From ZC4RG30 sp964632365 (lineage in GTDB: Bacteria > Pseudomonadota > Gammaproteobacteria > Steroidobacterales > Steroidobacteraceae): a stretch of DNA of 18,299 nucleotides. The position numbers were made by a program, and so were the translations under genes. The notes under the pieces were generated by a model. That model saw nothing but the letters and a program-made list of their open reading frames with translations, had not been told where the DNA came from and ran no database searches. Positions 1 through 10,331 of this stretch are shown here, in pieces; the stretch's first letter is position 1; each line of letters starts with the position of its first letter. The DNA lies in the NCBI GenBank assembly GCA_964632365.1, contig CAZWDR010000054.1, positions 1-18,299 of the forward strand. The letters are read 5' to 3'.

Positions 1-303
1 GATGATGATCAGCAGCGGCGCGGACCAGATCGCGAGCTCGAGCATCGTGGAATGATCGAACTTCGGGTCGTAGGTGCCGCGGCCGCCCTTGCGGTAATGC
101 CATGCGAACACGACGATCAGGATCATCACCGGCACGATGATCAGCAGCATCAGGCCGGTGGAGATGTAGATGAGGTCGCGCTGCTGGCGCGCGATGTCGC
201 CCGCCGGATCGAGCACCGGGCCCTCGCAGGCTGCCAGCAGCAGTGCCAGCGGCAGCAGCACCGCGGGGCTCATGCGCTTGAAGGATGCAGGGACGTACTG
301 CAT
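1..303 (-). CDS. cyoA: Cytochrome bo3 ubiquinol oxidase subunit II, N-terminal part
   Basis: This is the first 101 codons of a gene that runs off the left edge. The protein opens with a lipoprotein signal whose lipobox reads LLLAAC. The segment after the lipidated Cys (GPVLDPAGDIARQQRDLI) matches the start of mature CyoA. A long hydrophobic helix (GLMLLIIVPVMILIVVFAWHYR) and the start of a second (LAIWSAPLLIII) follow, which is the two-helix anchor of subunit II. By family knowledge, subunit II is part of the proton-pumping quinol oxidase in the inner membrane. Ubiquinol oxidases lack the CuA site, but that domain is not in the window. The start is the ATG at 303; a second in-frame ATG lies nine codons further in. 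It is transcribed away from the MFS gene, with 131 bases between the two starts. The rest of a cyo operon would lie to the left. Confidence 0.9.
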   Translation of the reverse strand, partial: MQYVPASFKRMSPAVLLPLALLLAACEGPVLDPAGDIARQQRDLIYISTGLMLLIIVPVMILIVVFAWHYRKGGRGTYDPKFDHSTMLELAIWSAPLLIII

Positions 304-362
304 TTCGGCTCTCGGTGCGGCTCGCGCTTGGACTTCGTGCACAATGCCTCCAACTGCCCGCG

Positions 363-390
363 TTGTGCAAGAGGCCAGACACTTGCACAT
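363..390. promoter_or_regulatory. Inverted repeat in the cyoA/MFS divergent spacer, possible operator
   Basis: TGTGCAAG (364-371) and CTTGCACA (382-389) form a perfect 8-bp inverted repeat with a 10-base spacer, so the half-sites lie 18 bp apart centre to centre. A third, near-identical half-site (TTGTGCAC on the minus strand) lies at 337-344. The right half overlaps a weak sigma-54-like arrangement on the plus strand, with GG at 373-374 and GC at 385-386 inside TTGCA. The location between two divergent starts suits a regulator site controlling one or both genes. No known regulator is assigned. Confidence 0.35.
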
Positions 391-434
391 CGCGCGCGGG
401 GCATGCGATAACGACCTGCGGCAAAGGAAGCGGC

Positions 435-1769
435 ATGAATACCCCGGCGTCCGCGGCAAACTCTGCAGAACTCGAGCGCGACGCGCGGCTCGTCAACGCG
501 CGCCACGAGGGCATCTCGCCGGGCGACATCGCCATCGGCGTGATCATCGGCCGCACCAGCGAGTTCTTCGACTTCTTCGTCTATGCGATCGCCTCGGTGC
601 TGGTGTTCCCGGCGGTCGTGTTTCCCTATGTCGATCCCTTGACCGGCACGCTCTATTCCTTCGCGCTGTTCTCGCTGGCCTTCGTCGGGCGCCCGATCGG
701 CACACTGCTGTTCACCGCCATCGACCGCCGCCATGGCCGCGGGGTCAAGCTCACCATCGCGCTGTTCCTGCTGGGCGGCTCGACCATCGTGATCTCGCTG
801 CTGCCCGGCCATGCGCAGGTGGGCATGCTCAGCGCATGGCTGCTGGGATTCTTCCGCATCTGCCAGGGCATTGCGCTCGGCGGCGCGTGGGATGGCCTGC
901 CCTCGCTGCTGGCGCTGAATGCGCCGCGGGGCCGCCGCGGCTGGTATGCCATGGTGCCGCAGCTGGGCGCGCCACTCGGGCTGGTGCTGGCCAGCGCCCT
1001 GTTCGCGTACTTCCTCGCGCTGCTCGGCACCGAGGACTTCCTCGCCTGGGGCTGGCGCTATCCGTTCTTCGTGGTGCTGGCCATCAACGTGGTGGCGCTG
1101 TTCGCGCGGCTGCGCCTGGTCGCCACGCCAGAGTTCCAGCGCGCCTTCGAGTCGCGCGAGCTGCAACCCTCGCCGCCATTCCAGACGCTGTTCCTGCAGT
1201 GGCGCACCATCGCGCTGGGTGCATTCGCGCCGCTCGCAAGCTTCGCCCTGTTCCATCTGGTCACGGTTTTCCCGCTGTCGTGGGTGCAGCTGCATTCGCG
1301 GGGGCAGCCGGTGCGCTTCCTGATCCTCGAGGCGGTGGGCGCGCTGATCTGCGTGTTCGCGATCATGATGTCGGGCATGCTGGCCGACCGCGTCGGCCGG
1401 CGGGCGGTGCTCGGCGTGTCCGCGGCGCTGATCGGCGCCTACAGCGGCTTCGCACCGCAGCTGCTCGACGCCGGCCAGCTCGGCGAGGCGGTCTACATGT
1501 TCGGTGGCTTCGTGCTGCTCGGGCTCGCCTTCGGGCAATCCTCCGGCGTGGTCAACAACAAGTTGCCGCCGGCCTATCGCTACACCGGTGCGGCCATCGT
1601 CGCCAATTCCGCCTGGTTCATCGGCGCCGGCTTCGCGCCGCTGGTCGCGCTCTACCTCGCCAGCCGCTTCGGCCTGTGGTCGGTCGGCCTCTACCTGTTG
1701 TCCGGCGTGCTGTGCACGCTGGCCGCACTGGCGATCAACCGCGACTGGGGCGCGCGCGAGAACACCTGA
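435..1769 (+). CDS. MFS transporter, metabolite:H+ symporter-like
   Basis: A 444-residue inner-membrane protein with about twelve hydrophobic segments. The first helix carries RTSEFFDFFVYAIAS, typical of the metabolite:H+ symporter branch of the major facilitator superfamily. The cytoplasmic loop after helix 2-3 has the motif-A-like DRRHGRGVK, and its counterpart in the second half is ADRVGRRAV. The substrate is not readable from the sequence; relatives carry organic acids or compatible solutes. The ATG at 435 is chosen because AAAGGAAG sits just before it and the N-terminus then looks natural; the frame is open further upstream but that stretch is the promoter region. It is divergent from cyoA, and the spacer holds an inverted repeat. 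An MFS gene beside cyo genes is a recurring arrangement in gammaproteobacteria, as I recall. Confidence 0.88.
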   Translation: MNTPASAANSAELERDARLVNARHEGISPGDIAIGVIIGRTSEFFDFFVYAIASVLVFPAVVFPYVDPLTGTLYSFALFSLAFVGRPIGTLLFTAIDRRHGRGVKLTIALFLLGGSTIVISLLPGHAQVGMLSAWLLGFFRICQGIALGGAWDGLPSLLALNAPRGRRGWYAMVPQLGAPLGLVLASALFAYFLALLGTEDFLAWGWRYPFFVVLAINVVALFARLRLVATPEFQRAFESRELQPSPPFQTLFLQWRTIALGAFAPLASFALFHLVTVFPLSWVQLHSRGQPVRFLILEAVGALICVFAIMMSGMLADRVGRRAVLGVSAALIGAYSGFAPQLLDAGQLGEAVYMFGGFVLLGLAFGQSSGVVNNKLPPAYRYTGAAIVANSAWFIGAGFAPLVALYLASRFGLWSVGLYLLSGVLCTLAALAINRDWGARENT

Positions 1770-1807
1770 ACGCGATCGCCGCGGGGCTTTGCAAGTCTTG
1801 TTGGACC

Positions 1808-1840
1808 CGCACGCATTCTGCATAGTGCGCGTCCCTTTTT
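1808..1840 (+). terminator. Possible terminator after the MFS gene
   Basis: CGCAC (1808-1812) pairs with GTGCG (1825-1829), and an inner GCA/TGC pair closes a TTC loop, leaving a 3-base bulge. A run of five T follows at 1836-1840. The stem is imperfect and the T run starts seven bases late, so activity is uncertain. The tex promoter must lie in the same 92-base gap. Confidence 0.3.
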
Positions 1841-1861
1841 GCCCGCCATTGGTGACGCATC

Positions 1862-4208
<2,347 letters not shown>

Positions 4209-4308
4209 NNNNNNNNNNNNNNNNNNNNNNNNNNNNNNNNNNNNNNNNNNNNNNNNNNNNNNNNNNNNNNNNNNNNNNNNNNNNNNNNNNNNNNNNNNNN
4301 NNNNNNNN
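4209..4308. other. Assembly gap of 100 N
   Basis: There are exactly 100 ambiguous bases, the conventional placeholder for a scaffold gap of unknown size. Two genes converge here, tex from the left and the GGDEF gene from the right. Both appear to lack only a few C-terminal residues, so the true gap could be short, but extra genes inside it cannot be excluded. Confidence 0.97.
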
Positions 4309-5863
4309 CCTGGAAGCGGTTGCGCCCGGCCCGCTTCGCGCCCAGCAGCATCTCGTCGGCACGCATCAGCAGTGCCCGGCCGCCGCCGCTGGCCGCCGAG
4401 GCGTCCGCGGCGATGCCGACGCTGGCGCCGATGCGCACGCTGCGCCCGTCCACGTGGATGGGTCGCCGCGCTTCGGAAACGATCTTCGTGGCGATGTGCC
4501 TTGCGTCTGCTGGACCCCGGATGCCGGTGAGCCCCACCGCAAACTCGTCGCCACCCAGGCGCGCGACCACGTCCGAGGGCCGCACCAGCGCGCGCAGCCG
4601 CTCGGCGATCTCGCGCAGCACGGCATCGCCAGCCGAATGGCCCAGCTCGTCGTTGACCGGCTTGAAATGGTCCAGGTCGATGTACAGCAGCGCCACCTGG
4701 GCCGCGCCGCTGCCGGAACTGGCATCGTTGAGCCAGGCCTCGAAGGCCGCGCGGTTGCGCAGGCCGGTCAATGCGTCGCGTTCACTGAGTTGCTGCAGGC
4801 GCTCGCGTTCGTTGCGATGGGCGGTCGTGTCATGGGCCAGCGCGACGACGCCCACAAGGGTGCCGTCGTCCAGGAACATCGGGCTGTAGCTGGCCGTGAT
4901 CTGCGAGATCGCCCGGTCCGCGTACGACTTCTCGTACGACACGCTCTCGCCCTTCATCACCCGTTCGAGCCATGGCCGGCTGCGCTCGTATTCCTCCGGG
5001 CCCATCACCTCGGCAATGCTGCGGCCGATGATGTCCCCGCGCGGCCGCTTGCGCCACTTCTCGAACACCTTGTTCACCAGCCGGTAGCGCAGGTCGGCAT
5101 CGAGGATGGCGAGGCTGGCCGGGATCTCGTCGACGATGGAATTCAGGATCGAGGCCTGCGCGGCGGCCTGGTTCTCGAAGGCCAGCCGCAGCCGCATCAG
5201 GATGCGGATCTGCAGCACCGCGAGCGCCAGCACCACCAGCATCAGCAGCGCGGTCGCGCCGGCCAGGTACTTCGCGCGCGTCATGCCCGCGAACGCGCGG
5301 CCGTCGACGATGGCGCCCTGCGCCGTGAGGTCAGCGCTGGCCGTCGTGATGCGCGCGCGCAGCGCCTGCATCGTGCGGCGCTGTTGCGGCATCCCGGCCA
5401 GCGCCAGCTCCCGCTGGCCGGATCGCAGCTGCTGGATCGAAGCCGACAGGCCCGCAAGGTTCGAGTCGACCAGTTGCGCGATGGCCGCGCCGTCGATCGG
5501 TGTCATGCGCGGGTCGCGTGGCGCCTGGATCTGCTGCAGCACCTGCGGCAGGCGGGCCGCCGCCTGCTCGTAGTCCTCGAGATGGTCCGGATCGCCGGTC
5601 AGCAACAGCGCGCGGTGCGCCGATTGCGCATCCTGCAGCAGGCTCAGCGCGGACTGCAGCTGCCGGGTGACGACGCTGATCTCGCGTCGCAGGAATCCTT
5701 CCTCACGCGCGCTCTGCACAGTGTGCGCCAGCAGACCGGCGCTGACGAACATCGCCACCAACGCCGCCACCAGTGCGCCGGCGACCGGACCGACGAAGCT
5801 GCGGCGGCGCAATCGCCGGAAACGCCCTGATCCACTCTCGTCCAGTTGAAATGCCTTGCGCAT
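4309..5863 (-). CDS. Membrane diguanylate cyclase, CHASE3-PAS-GGDEF; last residues in gap
   Basis: 518 residues are visible from the ATG at 5863. Layout: basic N-terminus; membrane helix about 24-45; periplasmic CHASE3-like helical sensor about 46-195; second membrane helix about 200-222; PAS domain about 236-350 (SLAILDADLRYRLVNKVFEKW); GGDEF domain from about 355. The catalytic motif is intact (RLGGDEF, 435-441), as are the metal/substrate segment YIDLDHFKPVNDELGH and an inhibitory I-site RPSD (428-431) five residues before GGDEF. It should therefore make c-di-GMP from two GTP and be subject to product inhibition. The visible end (AKRAGRNRFQ) is where GGDEF domains normally finish, so little is missing unless an EAL domain follows in the gap. 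It is co-oriented with nnrS, 141 bases downstream of it. The Shine-Dalgarno is weak, and a small hairpin (CCCAT/ATGGG, 5868-5880) lies just before the start. Confidence 0.92.
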
Positions 5864-6004
5864 GCCCGCCCATCCGATGGGTCAACCCGACCTGGCGGAA
5901 GCATTGCAATTCCGGATGGCGGAAAAGCTGCGCGGCTCGTCAGTTTTGCGCGCTTGCTGCTTTGCAACGCCGTGCCCGGGACCAGGGGCCGCCAGCGGCG
6001 GCGC

Positions 6005-7177
6005 TCACCGCACCCGGGGACGGATCAACATCGGCACGAAACGCCACAGATACAGCAGAAACGCCAGCACCCACGCGACGGCCGAGGCCTGCAGCAGCAC
6101 GCTGGCCTGTGTCGACGGCAGCAGCGCGAGCAGGCGCAGCACCGCCGCCGCGATGACCAGCAGGTAGGCCGAAACCATGCTGCGATCGGTGGCCAGCGGA
6201 CGTCCGAGATGACCGAGCGCGGTGCGCGTGACCATGCCGATGATCAGCACCGCGAAGCCGCCGACGCCGATGACATGCACCGGCCAGCCCGCGCGCAGCA
6301 CCCAGCCGGAAAGCCAGGCCGCGGCCACCAGCAGTCCGGTGCCCAGCGCCGCATAACCGACATAGAGGATCCACAGCAGCGGCACCTGCCGCACGGACCA
6401 CGGCCGCCACGCGATCACCTGCACCCAGGCCAGCACACCGGCCAGCACCAGCGCCGCGGCACTGGCCAGCCGCGCATCGATGAGCAGGCACAGGATGGCC
6501 GTGAGGCAAGCGGCCAGCTGCCACTGGCCGCTGCGCGTGAGCATCGGCACCTGCAGGCCCGCGACGGCGCGCATCGCGAAGAACGGGATCACGCGTCGGG
6601 CCACCAGCAGCGCGATGACCGCCATGCACAGTAGGCCGGCGTGGAAATGTTCCATCAGCTGCAGGTAGTCGCCGCGTCGGGCAGCGAGCAGGAACAGCAC
6701 GCCGAAGACCCCCAGCGCGAACACCAGCAGCGGCACGCCGTAGTTGCGCTGGTTGCGCGTGCCATAGATGGAGCGGGCCAGCGCAATGGCGGCGCCGCCG
6801 AAGAACAGCGCCTCCGCGCCGACCGCGAACACGAATGCGGGCGTGCCGGGCAGCAGCAATGCCACGCGGGCGATCATCCAGAGCAGCACGAGCCCGGCCA
6901 ACGGCACGCCCCGCACCGGATTCACGCCCGTCCAGCTCGCCGCCGCCGTGCACAGGAAGCCCACCGAGATGGTGGCCACGAAACCCCACAGCATCTCGTG
7001 CGCGTGCCACAGCAGGCCGGGCAACGCGCCAGTGATCTGTTGCGGTGCGAACACCCACAGCGCCACCGAAATCGCAGCCCAGGCGCAGCCGGCGATATAG
7101 AGCGGCCGGAAACCGAGTTCGAGGAAGTCCGCCCATCGCGGCGCCGGCTGGGAGGCGGCCCTGGGCGGATTGCGCAT
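6005..7177 (-). CDS. nnrS: NnrS family membrane protein
   Basis: A 390-residue, very hydrophobic protein with about twelve membrane segments. NnrS signatures are present: HAHEMLWGF near residue 60, EHFHAGLLCMAV in the middle, and HVIGVGGFAVLIIGMVTRTALGHLGRPL in the C-terminal half (given here as segments HVIGVGG, GMVTRTALGH). Known family members are haem- and copper-containing inner-membrane proteins that protect cells from nitric oxide stress; the exact chemistry is not settled. No denitrification gene is visible nearby. The gene starts 13 bases after the DUF3297 stop with no clear Shine-Dalgarno, so it is probably translated by coupling in the same transcript. A GC-rich hairpin follows the stop (5988-6002) but has no T run. 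Confidence 0.88.
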   Translation of the reverse strand: MRNPPRAASQPAPRWADFLELGFRPLYIAGCAWAAISVALWVFAPQQITGALPGLLWHAHEMLWGFVATISVGFLCTAAASWTGVNPVRGVPLAGLVLLWMIARVALLLPGTPAFVFAVGAEALFFGGAAIALARSIYGTRNQRNYGVPLLVFALGVFGVLFLLAARRGDYLQLMEHFHAGLLCMAVIALLVARRVIPFFAMRAVAGLQVPMLTRSGQWQLAACLTAILCLLIDARLASAAALVLAGVLAWVQVIAWRPWSVRQVPLLWILYVGYAALGTGLLVAAAWLSGWVLRAGWPVHVIGVGGFAVLIIGMVTRTALGHLGRPLATDRSMVSAYLLVIAAAVLRLLALLPSTQASVLLQASAVAWVLAFLLYLWRFVPMLIRPRVR

Positions 7178-7190
7178 GCGTGGGCCCGCG

Positions 7191-7433
7191 TCAGTCCTTG
7201 AAGAAGGGTTCGACCTTGCCCTTCAGCGTCACGGTCAGGGGCTTGCCGCGGCGATCGAGCGACTTGCCCATCGCGCTGCGGATCCAGCCCTCGGAGACGC
7301 AGTATTCCTCGACGTTGTTGCGCTCCACGCCGTTGAAGCGGATGCCGACGTTGCGGGCCAGGATCTTCTCGTCATAGAAGCGGCTGTCGGGATCGACACA
7401 CAGGCGGTCGGGCAGGGCATCGGGCTCGGTCAC
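7191..7433 (-). CDS. DUF3297 family protein
   Basis: An 80-residue soluble protein with no signal or membrane segment. The middle and C-terminal sequence (GIRFNGVERNNVEEYCVSEGWIR, split here as GIRFNGVERNNVEEY and CVSEGWIR, then KGKVEPFFKD) is that of the DUF3297 family, whose function is unknown to me. The start is GTG at 7433: it has a strong GGAGG seven bases upstream and overlaps the stop of the preceding flavoprotein gene by four bases (GTGA). This implies translational coupling. It is followed 13 bases later by nnrS. A single Cys is conserved in the family as I recall, but nothing in the sequence shows what it does. Confidence 0.85.
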   Translation of the reverse strand: MTEPDALPDRLCVDPDSRFYDEKILARNVGIRFNGVERNNVEEYCVSEGWIRSAMGKSLDRRGKPLTVTLKGKVEPFFKD

Positions 7434-8425
7434 GTCTGGCCTCCGTCGGAAAGGGTCGGAATATACCCCTGCGGCGGCGTATGTTCGACCGTGCGGCGAC
7501 CATTGGCACGCAGGTTGAAATCCTCGCGCGTCAGCGCGCGGTTGATGCCGAACGCGGCGTTGGCACCTTCCGCGGCCGCGACGATCGACAGCTGCACATT
7601 GCGCACGATGTTGCCGGCCACATAGACACCGGGCACCGCGGTGGCCTCGTACTTGCCGCAGGCCACACCCCCCTGGCGCGTGAACGTGCAGCCCAGCTGG
7701 GTGGCCAGGTCGGACTGGCTGCGCGACGGCATGTCGAAGAACAGCGCATCGCAGGCCAGCTTCGTTCCGTCGCGGAACACGACATGGCGCAGCACGCCAC
7801 CTTCACCCTCGAGCCGCTGCACCCGTTTGCCGATCACGTCGATGTCGTTGTGGCGCAGCGCCGCGCGCTCCTCGTCGCTGAAGCCGCCCGGCCCGTCGGT
7901 GCACAGCACGACGCGGCGGCTCCAGCCCGTCAGCGCGCGCGCCATTTCCAGTCCGCGCCGGCGCGGGCCGTAGGCGACCAGCACACGATCGCGGAACTCG
8001 AAGCCGTCGCAGTAGGGACACTGGAACACGCTGCTGCCGAAGAAGTCGGTGAGCCCTTCGATGGACGGGAGCTGATCAACCAGGCCCGTGGCGATGAGCA
8101 GCTTGCGTGCGCGCACCTGCCGCGCGCCGGCCGTGACCGTGAAGCCATCCGGAGGCAGCGGCGCCGCGCGCGTGACCTCGACCGCCTCGAAATGAACGTC
8201 CGGATAACGCGCGAGCTCGCGCAGCGAGATGGCGGAGAACTCGCCCGGGTCGACGCCATCGCGGGACAGGAAGCCGTGCATCGCCTTGGATGCCCAGTTG
8301 CGCGGCGTGCCGCGGTCACACAGCAGCACCCTGCGGCCGCAGCGGCCCAGGATCAGGGCCGCGCTGAGGCCCGCGGGACCGGCTCCGACGATGACGACGT
8401 CGTAGCGATCGTCCGCGGTCACCAC
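7430..8425 (-). CDS. Thioredoxin-reductase-like FAD oxidoreductase with CPYC
   Basis: A 331-residue flavoprotein of the thioredoxin reductase fold. FAD binding is shown by VVIVGAGPAGL (10-20) and by the C-terminal GVYVAGNIVRNVQLSIVAAAEGANAA region (266-291). The redox-active pair is CPYC (136-139), followed by DG as in thioredoxin reductases. The second dinucleotide fold is altered. The usual GGGxSA is replaced by AYGPRRRG (151-158) and the HRRxxxR NADPH motif by CTDGPGG, so NADPH use is doubtful. Such losses are known from dithiol oxidases of the GliT/HlmI kind, which reoxidise with oxygen; this comparison is inference. The start is GTG at 8425 (AGGTG five bases before it) or the adjacent GTG at 8422, which would overlap the upstream stop by four bases. 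The gene is coupled on both sides. Confidence 0.85.
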   Translation of the reverse strand: MVTADDRYDVVIVGAGPAGLSAALILGRCGRRVLLCDRGTPRNWASKAMHGFLSRDGVDPGEFSAISLRELARYPDVHFEAVEVTRAAPLPPDGFTVTAGARQVRARKLLIATGLVDQLPSIEGLTDFFGSSVFQCPYCDGFEFRDRVLVAYGPRRRGLEMARALTGWSRRVVLCTDGPGGFSDEERAALRHNDIDVIGKRVQRLEGEGGVLRHVVFRDGTKLACDALFFDMPSRSQSDLATQLGCTFTRQGGVACGKYEATAVPGVYVAGNIVRNVQLSIVAAAEGANAAFGINRALTREDFNLRANGRRTVEHTPPQGYIPTLSDGGQT

Positions 8426-10269
8426 CCGAACACCTGGCGTTCACCGCGCACGTCGGCCCCGCCGCGCAACGTGCCATGGCGCGGATCGACGCCCACCGCG
8501 ACGCCGGCGGTCTCGATGTCATGGCTGCCCACCACCTGCACGCGATGTCCACGCCGCATCAGCGCGGTGATGATCTCGGCCCCGAAGCGTGACTCGATCT
8601 GCAGTCCGCCAGGAGTGGCCACCTTCTCGCCGAACGAGGCGTGGAAGTGCTGCGACTGCAGCCGCGGCGCCTCCAGCGCCTGCTGGATGTTCTGCGCCCC
8701 CAGCAACAGGTTCAGGATGGTCTGGGCATTGTGCTGGTCTTGGCTGTCGCCGCCCGGCGTGCCGACGGCAAGGTACGGCCTGCCATCGCGCGTGACGATG
8801 GTCGGCGTCAGCGTGGTGCGCGGGCGCTTGCCGCCTGCCAGCACATTGGGGCTCGCCGGATCCAGGTCGAACACCGTCAGCCGGTTGCTCATCGGCACGC
8901 CGGTATCGCCCGCCACATAGGCGCCACCCATCAGCCAGCCGGAACTGGGCGTGCAGCTGAACAGGTTGCCGCGCGCATCCACCACCTCGATTGCGGTGGT
9001 GTCGTTGGTGGGAACACCGGGCCCCTGCAACCGCCGCGGCGTGAACGCACGCTCGCGCCGCACCGGGCCACGCTGGTGCGCGAATGGATCGCCATAGCGG
9101 TGCTGCAACGAGGCCTGTGCGCCGATCAGCGCCGCACGCTCCGCGGCATAGCCGCGCGACAGCAGGCCCTCGGCGGGAACATCCGCGAACAGTGGATCAC
9201 CGAACCAGGCATTGCGGTCGTCGAATGCGAGCTTGATGCCTTCGACCAGCGTATGCAGGTATTGCTCGCTGCCATGCCTGAGTTTCTGGATGCCGGCGGC
9301 CTCCAGGATGTTCAGCGTCATCAGCAGCGCAGGCCCCTGGCTCCAGAAGCCGGGCTTGTGGATGTCATATCCCTGGAAACGCGTGGTGAGCGCCGGCTCG
9401 AGCCTGCCGCGGTAGCTGGCCATGTCCTCCGCACTGAGCAGGCCGCCGTCCGCCTGCACCGCCGCCCCGATGCGCCGGCCCACGTCCCCCTTGTAGAACA
9501 CGTCACGCCCGGCCTCGATGGCCCGCGCCCGATCCGCTCCGCGCGCCAGCGCCGCGCGCTCGCCCGCAACCAGCGCGCGCAGTGTCGCGGCCAGCTGCGG
9601 CTGCCGGAACATCTCTCCGGCTTCCGGCACGCGGCCCTCCGGGTAGTACGCGCGGCGGGTCGACTCATAGCGCAGCGACGCGCGCCGGTAGGCCAGCAGC
9701 GCGTCGCGCAATGCGCCATACAGCGGGAAGCCGTCGGCCAGCCTGATCGCGGGTTCGAGCACCTGCGCCAGCGACATCGTGCCGAAGTTCTGCAGCGTGA
9801 GTGCCATCGCGTCGATCACCGCCGGCACGGTGCCGCCATTGGGACCATTGCCGGGAATCACGCCCGCCGCGGCGAAGTGTGCTGGCCGGGCTGCCGAGGG
9901 CGCACCGCCCTGGCCACTGATGACGGTCACCTTGCCCGAATCAGCCTGGAACACGATGGCCGGGGCTTCACCGCCCATGCCGAAGTGCGAGATCTCGTTG
10001 ACCGCGCCGGCCAGCACCGCCGCGACGCCGGCATCGAATGCATTGCCGCCCGCGGCAAGGATGCGCGTGCCGGCCTCGACGGTCATTGCCGTGCCTGCGG
10101 CGACAAGGCCGTGCGTGCCGTAGACCTCCGGACGCAGCGTGGGCGTATCGTCATGCAGCTCGCGGCGCGCCAGTGCCGCTGGCGGCGCCTGCGCGAGGCT
10201 CGCGCCCGGCAGCGCGGCCGCTGCGGCGGCGGCGATCGAGAACCTGTGGAAGTCGCGTCGTGACGGCAT
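8419..10269 (-). CDS. Gamma-glutamyltransferase-family Ntn-hydrolase, Tat-exported
   Basis: A 616-residue protein with a twin-arginine signal (SRRDFHRF, then an Ala-rich core and ASLAQA), so it is probably exported folded to the periplasm. The GGT fold is clear along the whole length: GGNAFDAGVAA, GTVPAVIDAM, GDPLFADVP, and the processing Thr in NDTTAIEVVD (Thr424, or 425), which after self-cleavage becomes the N-terminal nucleophile of the small subunit. The oxyanion loop is TPGGDSQDQ (504-512). However, the residues that hold gamma-glutamate in E. coli GGT are mostly changed (see findings), so glutathione may not be the substrate. The start is the ATG at 10269, with AAGGGG upstream. It lies 62 bases after the TauE stop and overlaps the flavoprotein start, suggesting one transcript. 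Confidence 0.88.
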   Translation of the reverse strand: MPSRRDFHRFSIAAAAAAALPGASLAQAPPAALARRELHDDTPTLRPEVYGTHGLVAAGTAMTVEAGTRILAAGGNAFDAGVAAVLAGAVNEISHFGMGGEAPAIVFQADSGKVTVISGQGGAPSAARPAHFAAAGVIPGNGPNGGTVPAVIDAMALTLQNFGTMSLAQVLEPAIRLADGFPLYGALRDALLAYRRASLRYESTRRAYYPEGRVPEAGEMFRQPQLAATLRALVAGERAALARGADRARAIEAGRDVFYKGDVGRRIGAAVQADGGLLSAEDMASYRGRLEPALTTRFQGYDIHKPGFWSQGPALLMTLNILEAAGIQKLRHGSEQYLHTLVEGIKLAFDDRNAWFGDPLFADVPAEGLLSRGYAAERAALIGAQASLQHRYGDPFAHQRGPVRRERAFTPRRLQGPGVPTNDTTAIEVVDARGNLFSCTPSSGWLMGGAYVAGDTGVPMSNRLTVFDLDPASPNVLAGGKRPRTTLTPTIVTRDGRPYLAVGTPGGDSQDQHNAQTILNLLLGAQNIQQALEAPRLQSQHFHASFGEKVATPGGLQIESRFGAEIITALMRRGHRVQVVGSHDIETAGVAVGVDPRHGTLRGGADVRGERQVFGW

Positions 10270-10331
10270 GCGCTACCCCTTGCTTGCGGTCAGAGGCTAG
10301 CGCGCCGGGCCGGGCATGACCAGACAAGGAT

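Noticed and set aside
5988..6002. GCCGCC/GGCGGC hairpin just after nnrS as a terminator
   Set aside because: The stem is only six pairs with no T run on the minus strand, and such GC stems occur by chance in this composition.
8419..10269. Calling the enzyme a glutathione-degrading GGT with symbol ggt
   Set aside because: The fold is right, but most gamma-glutamate-binding residues are replaced, so the specific function and symbol are not supported.
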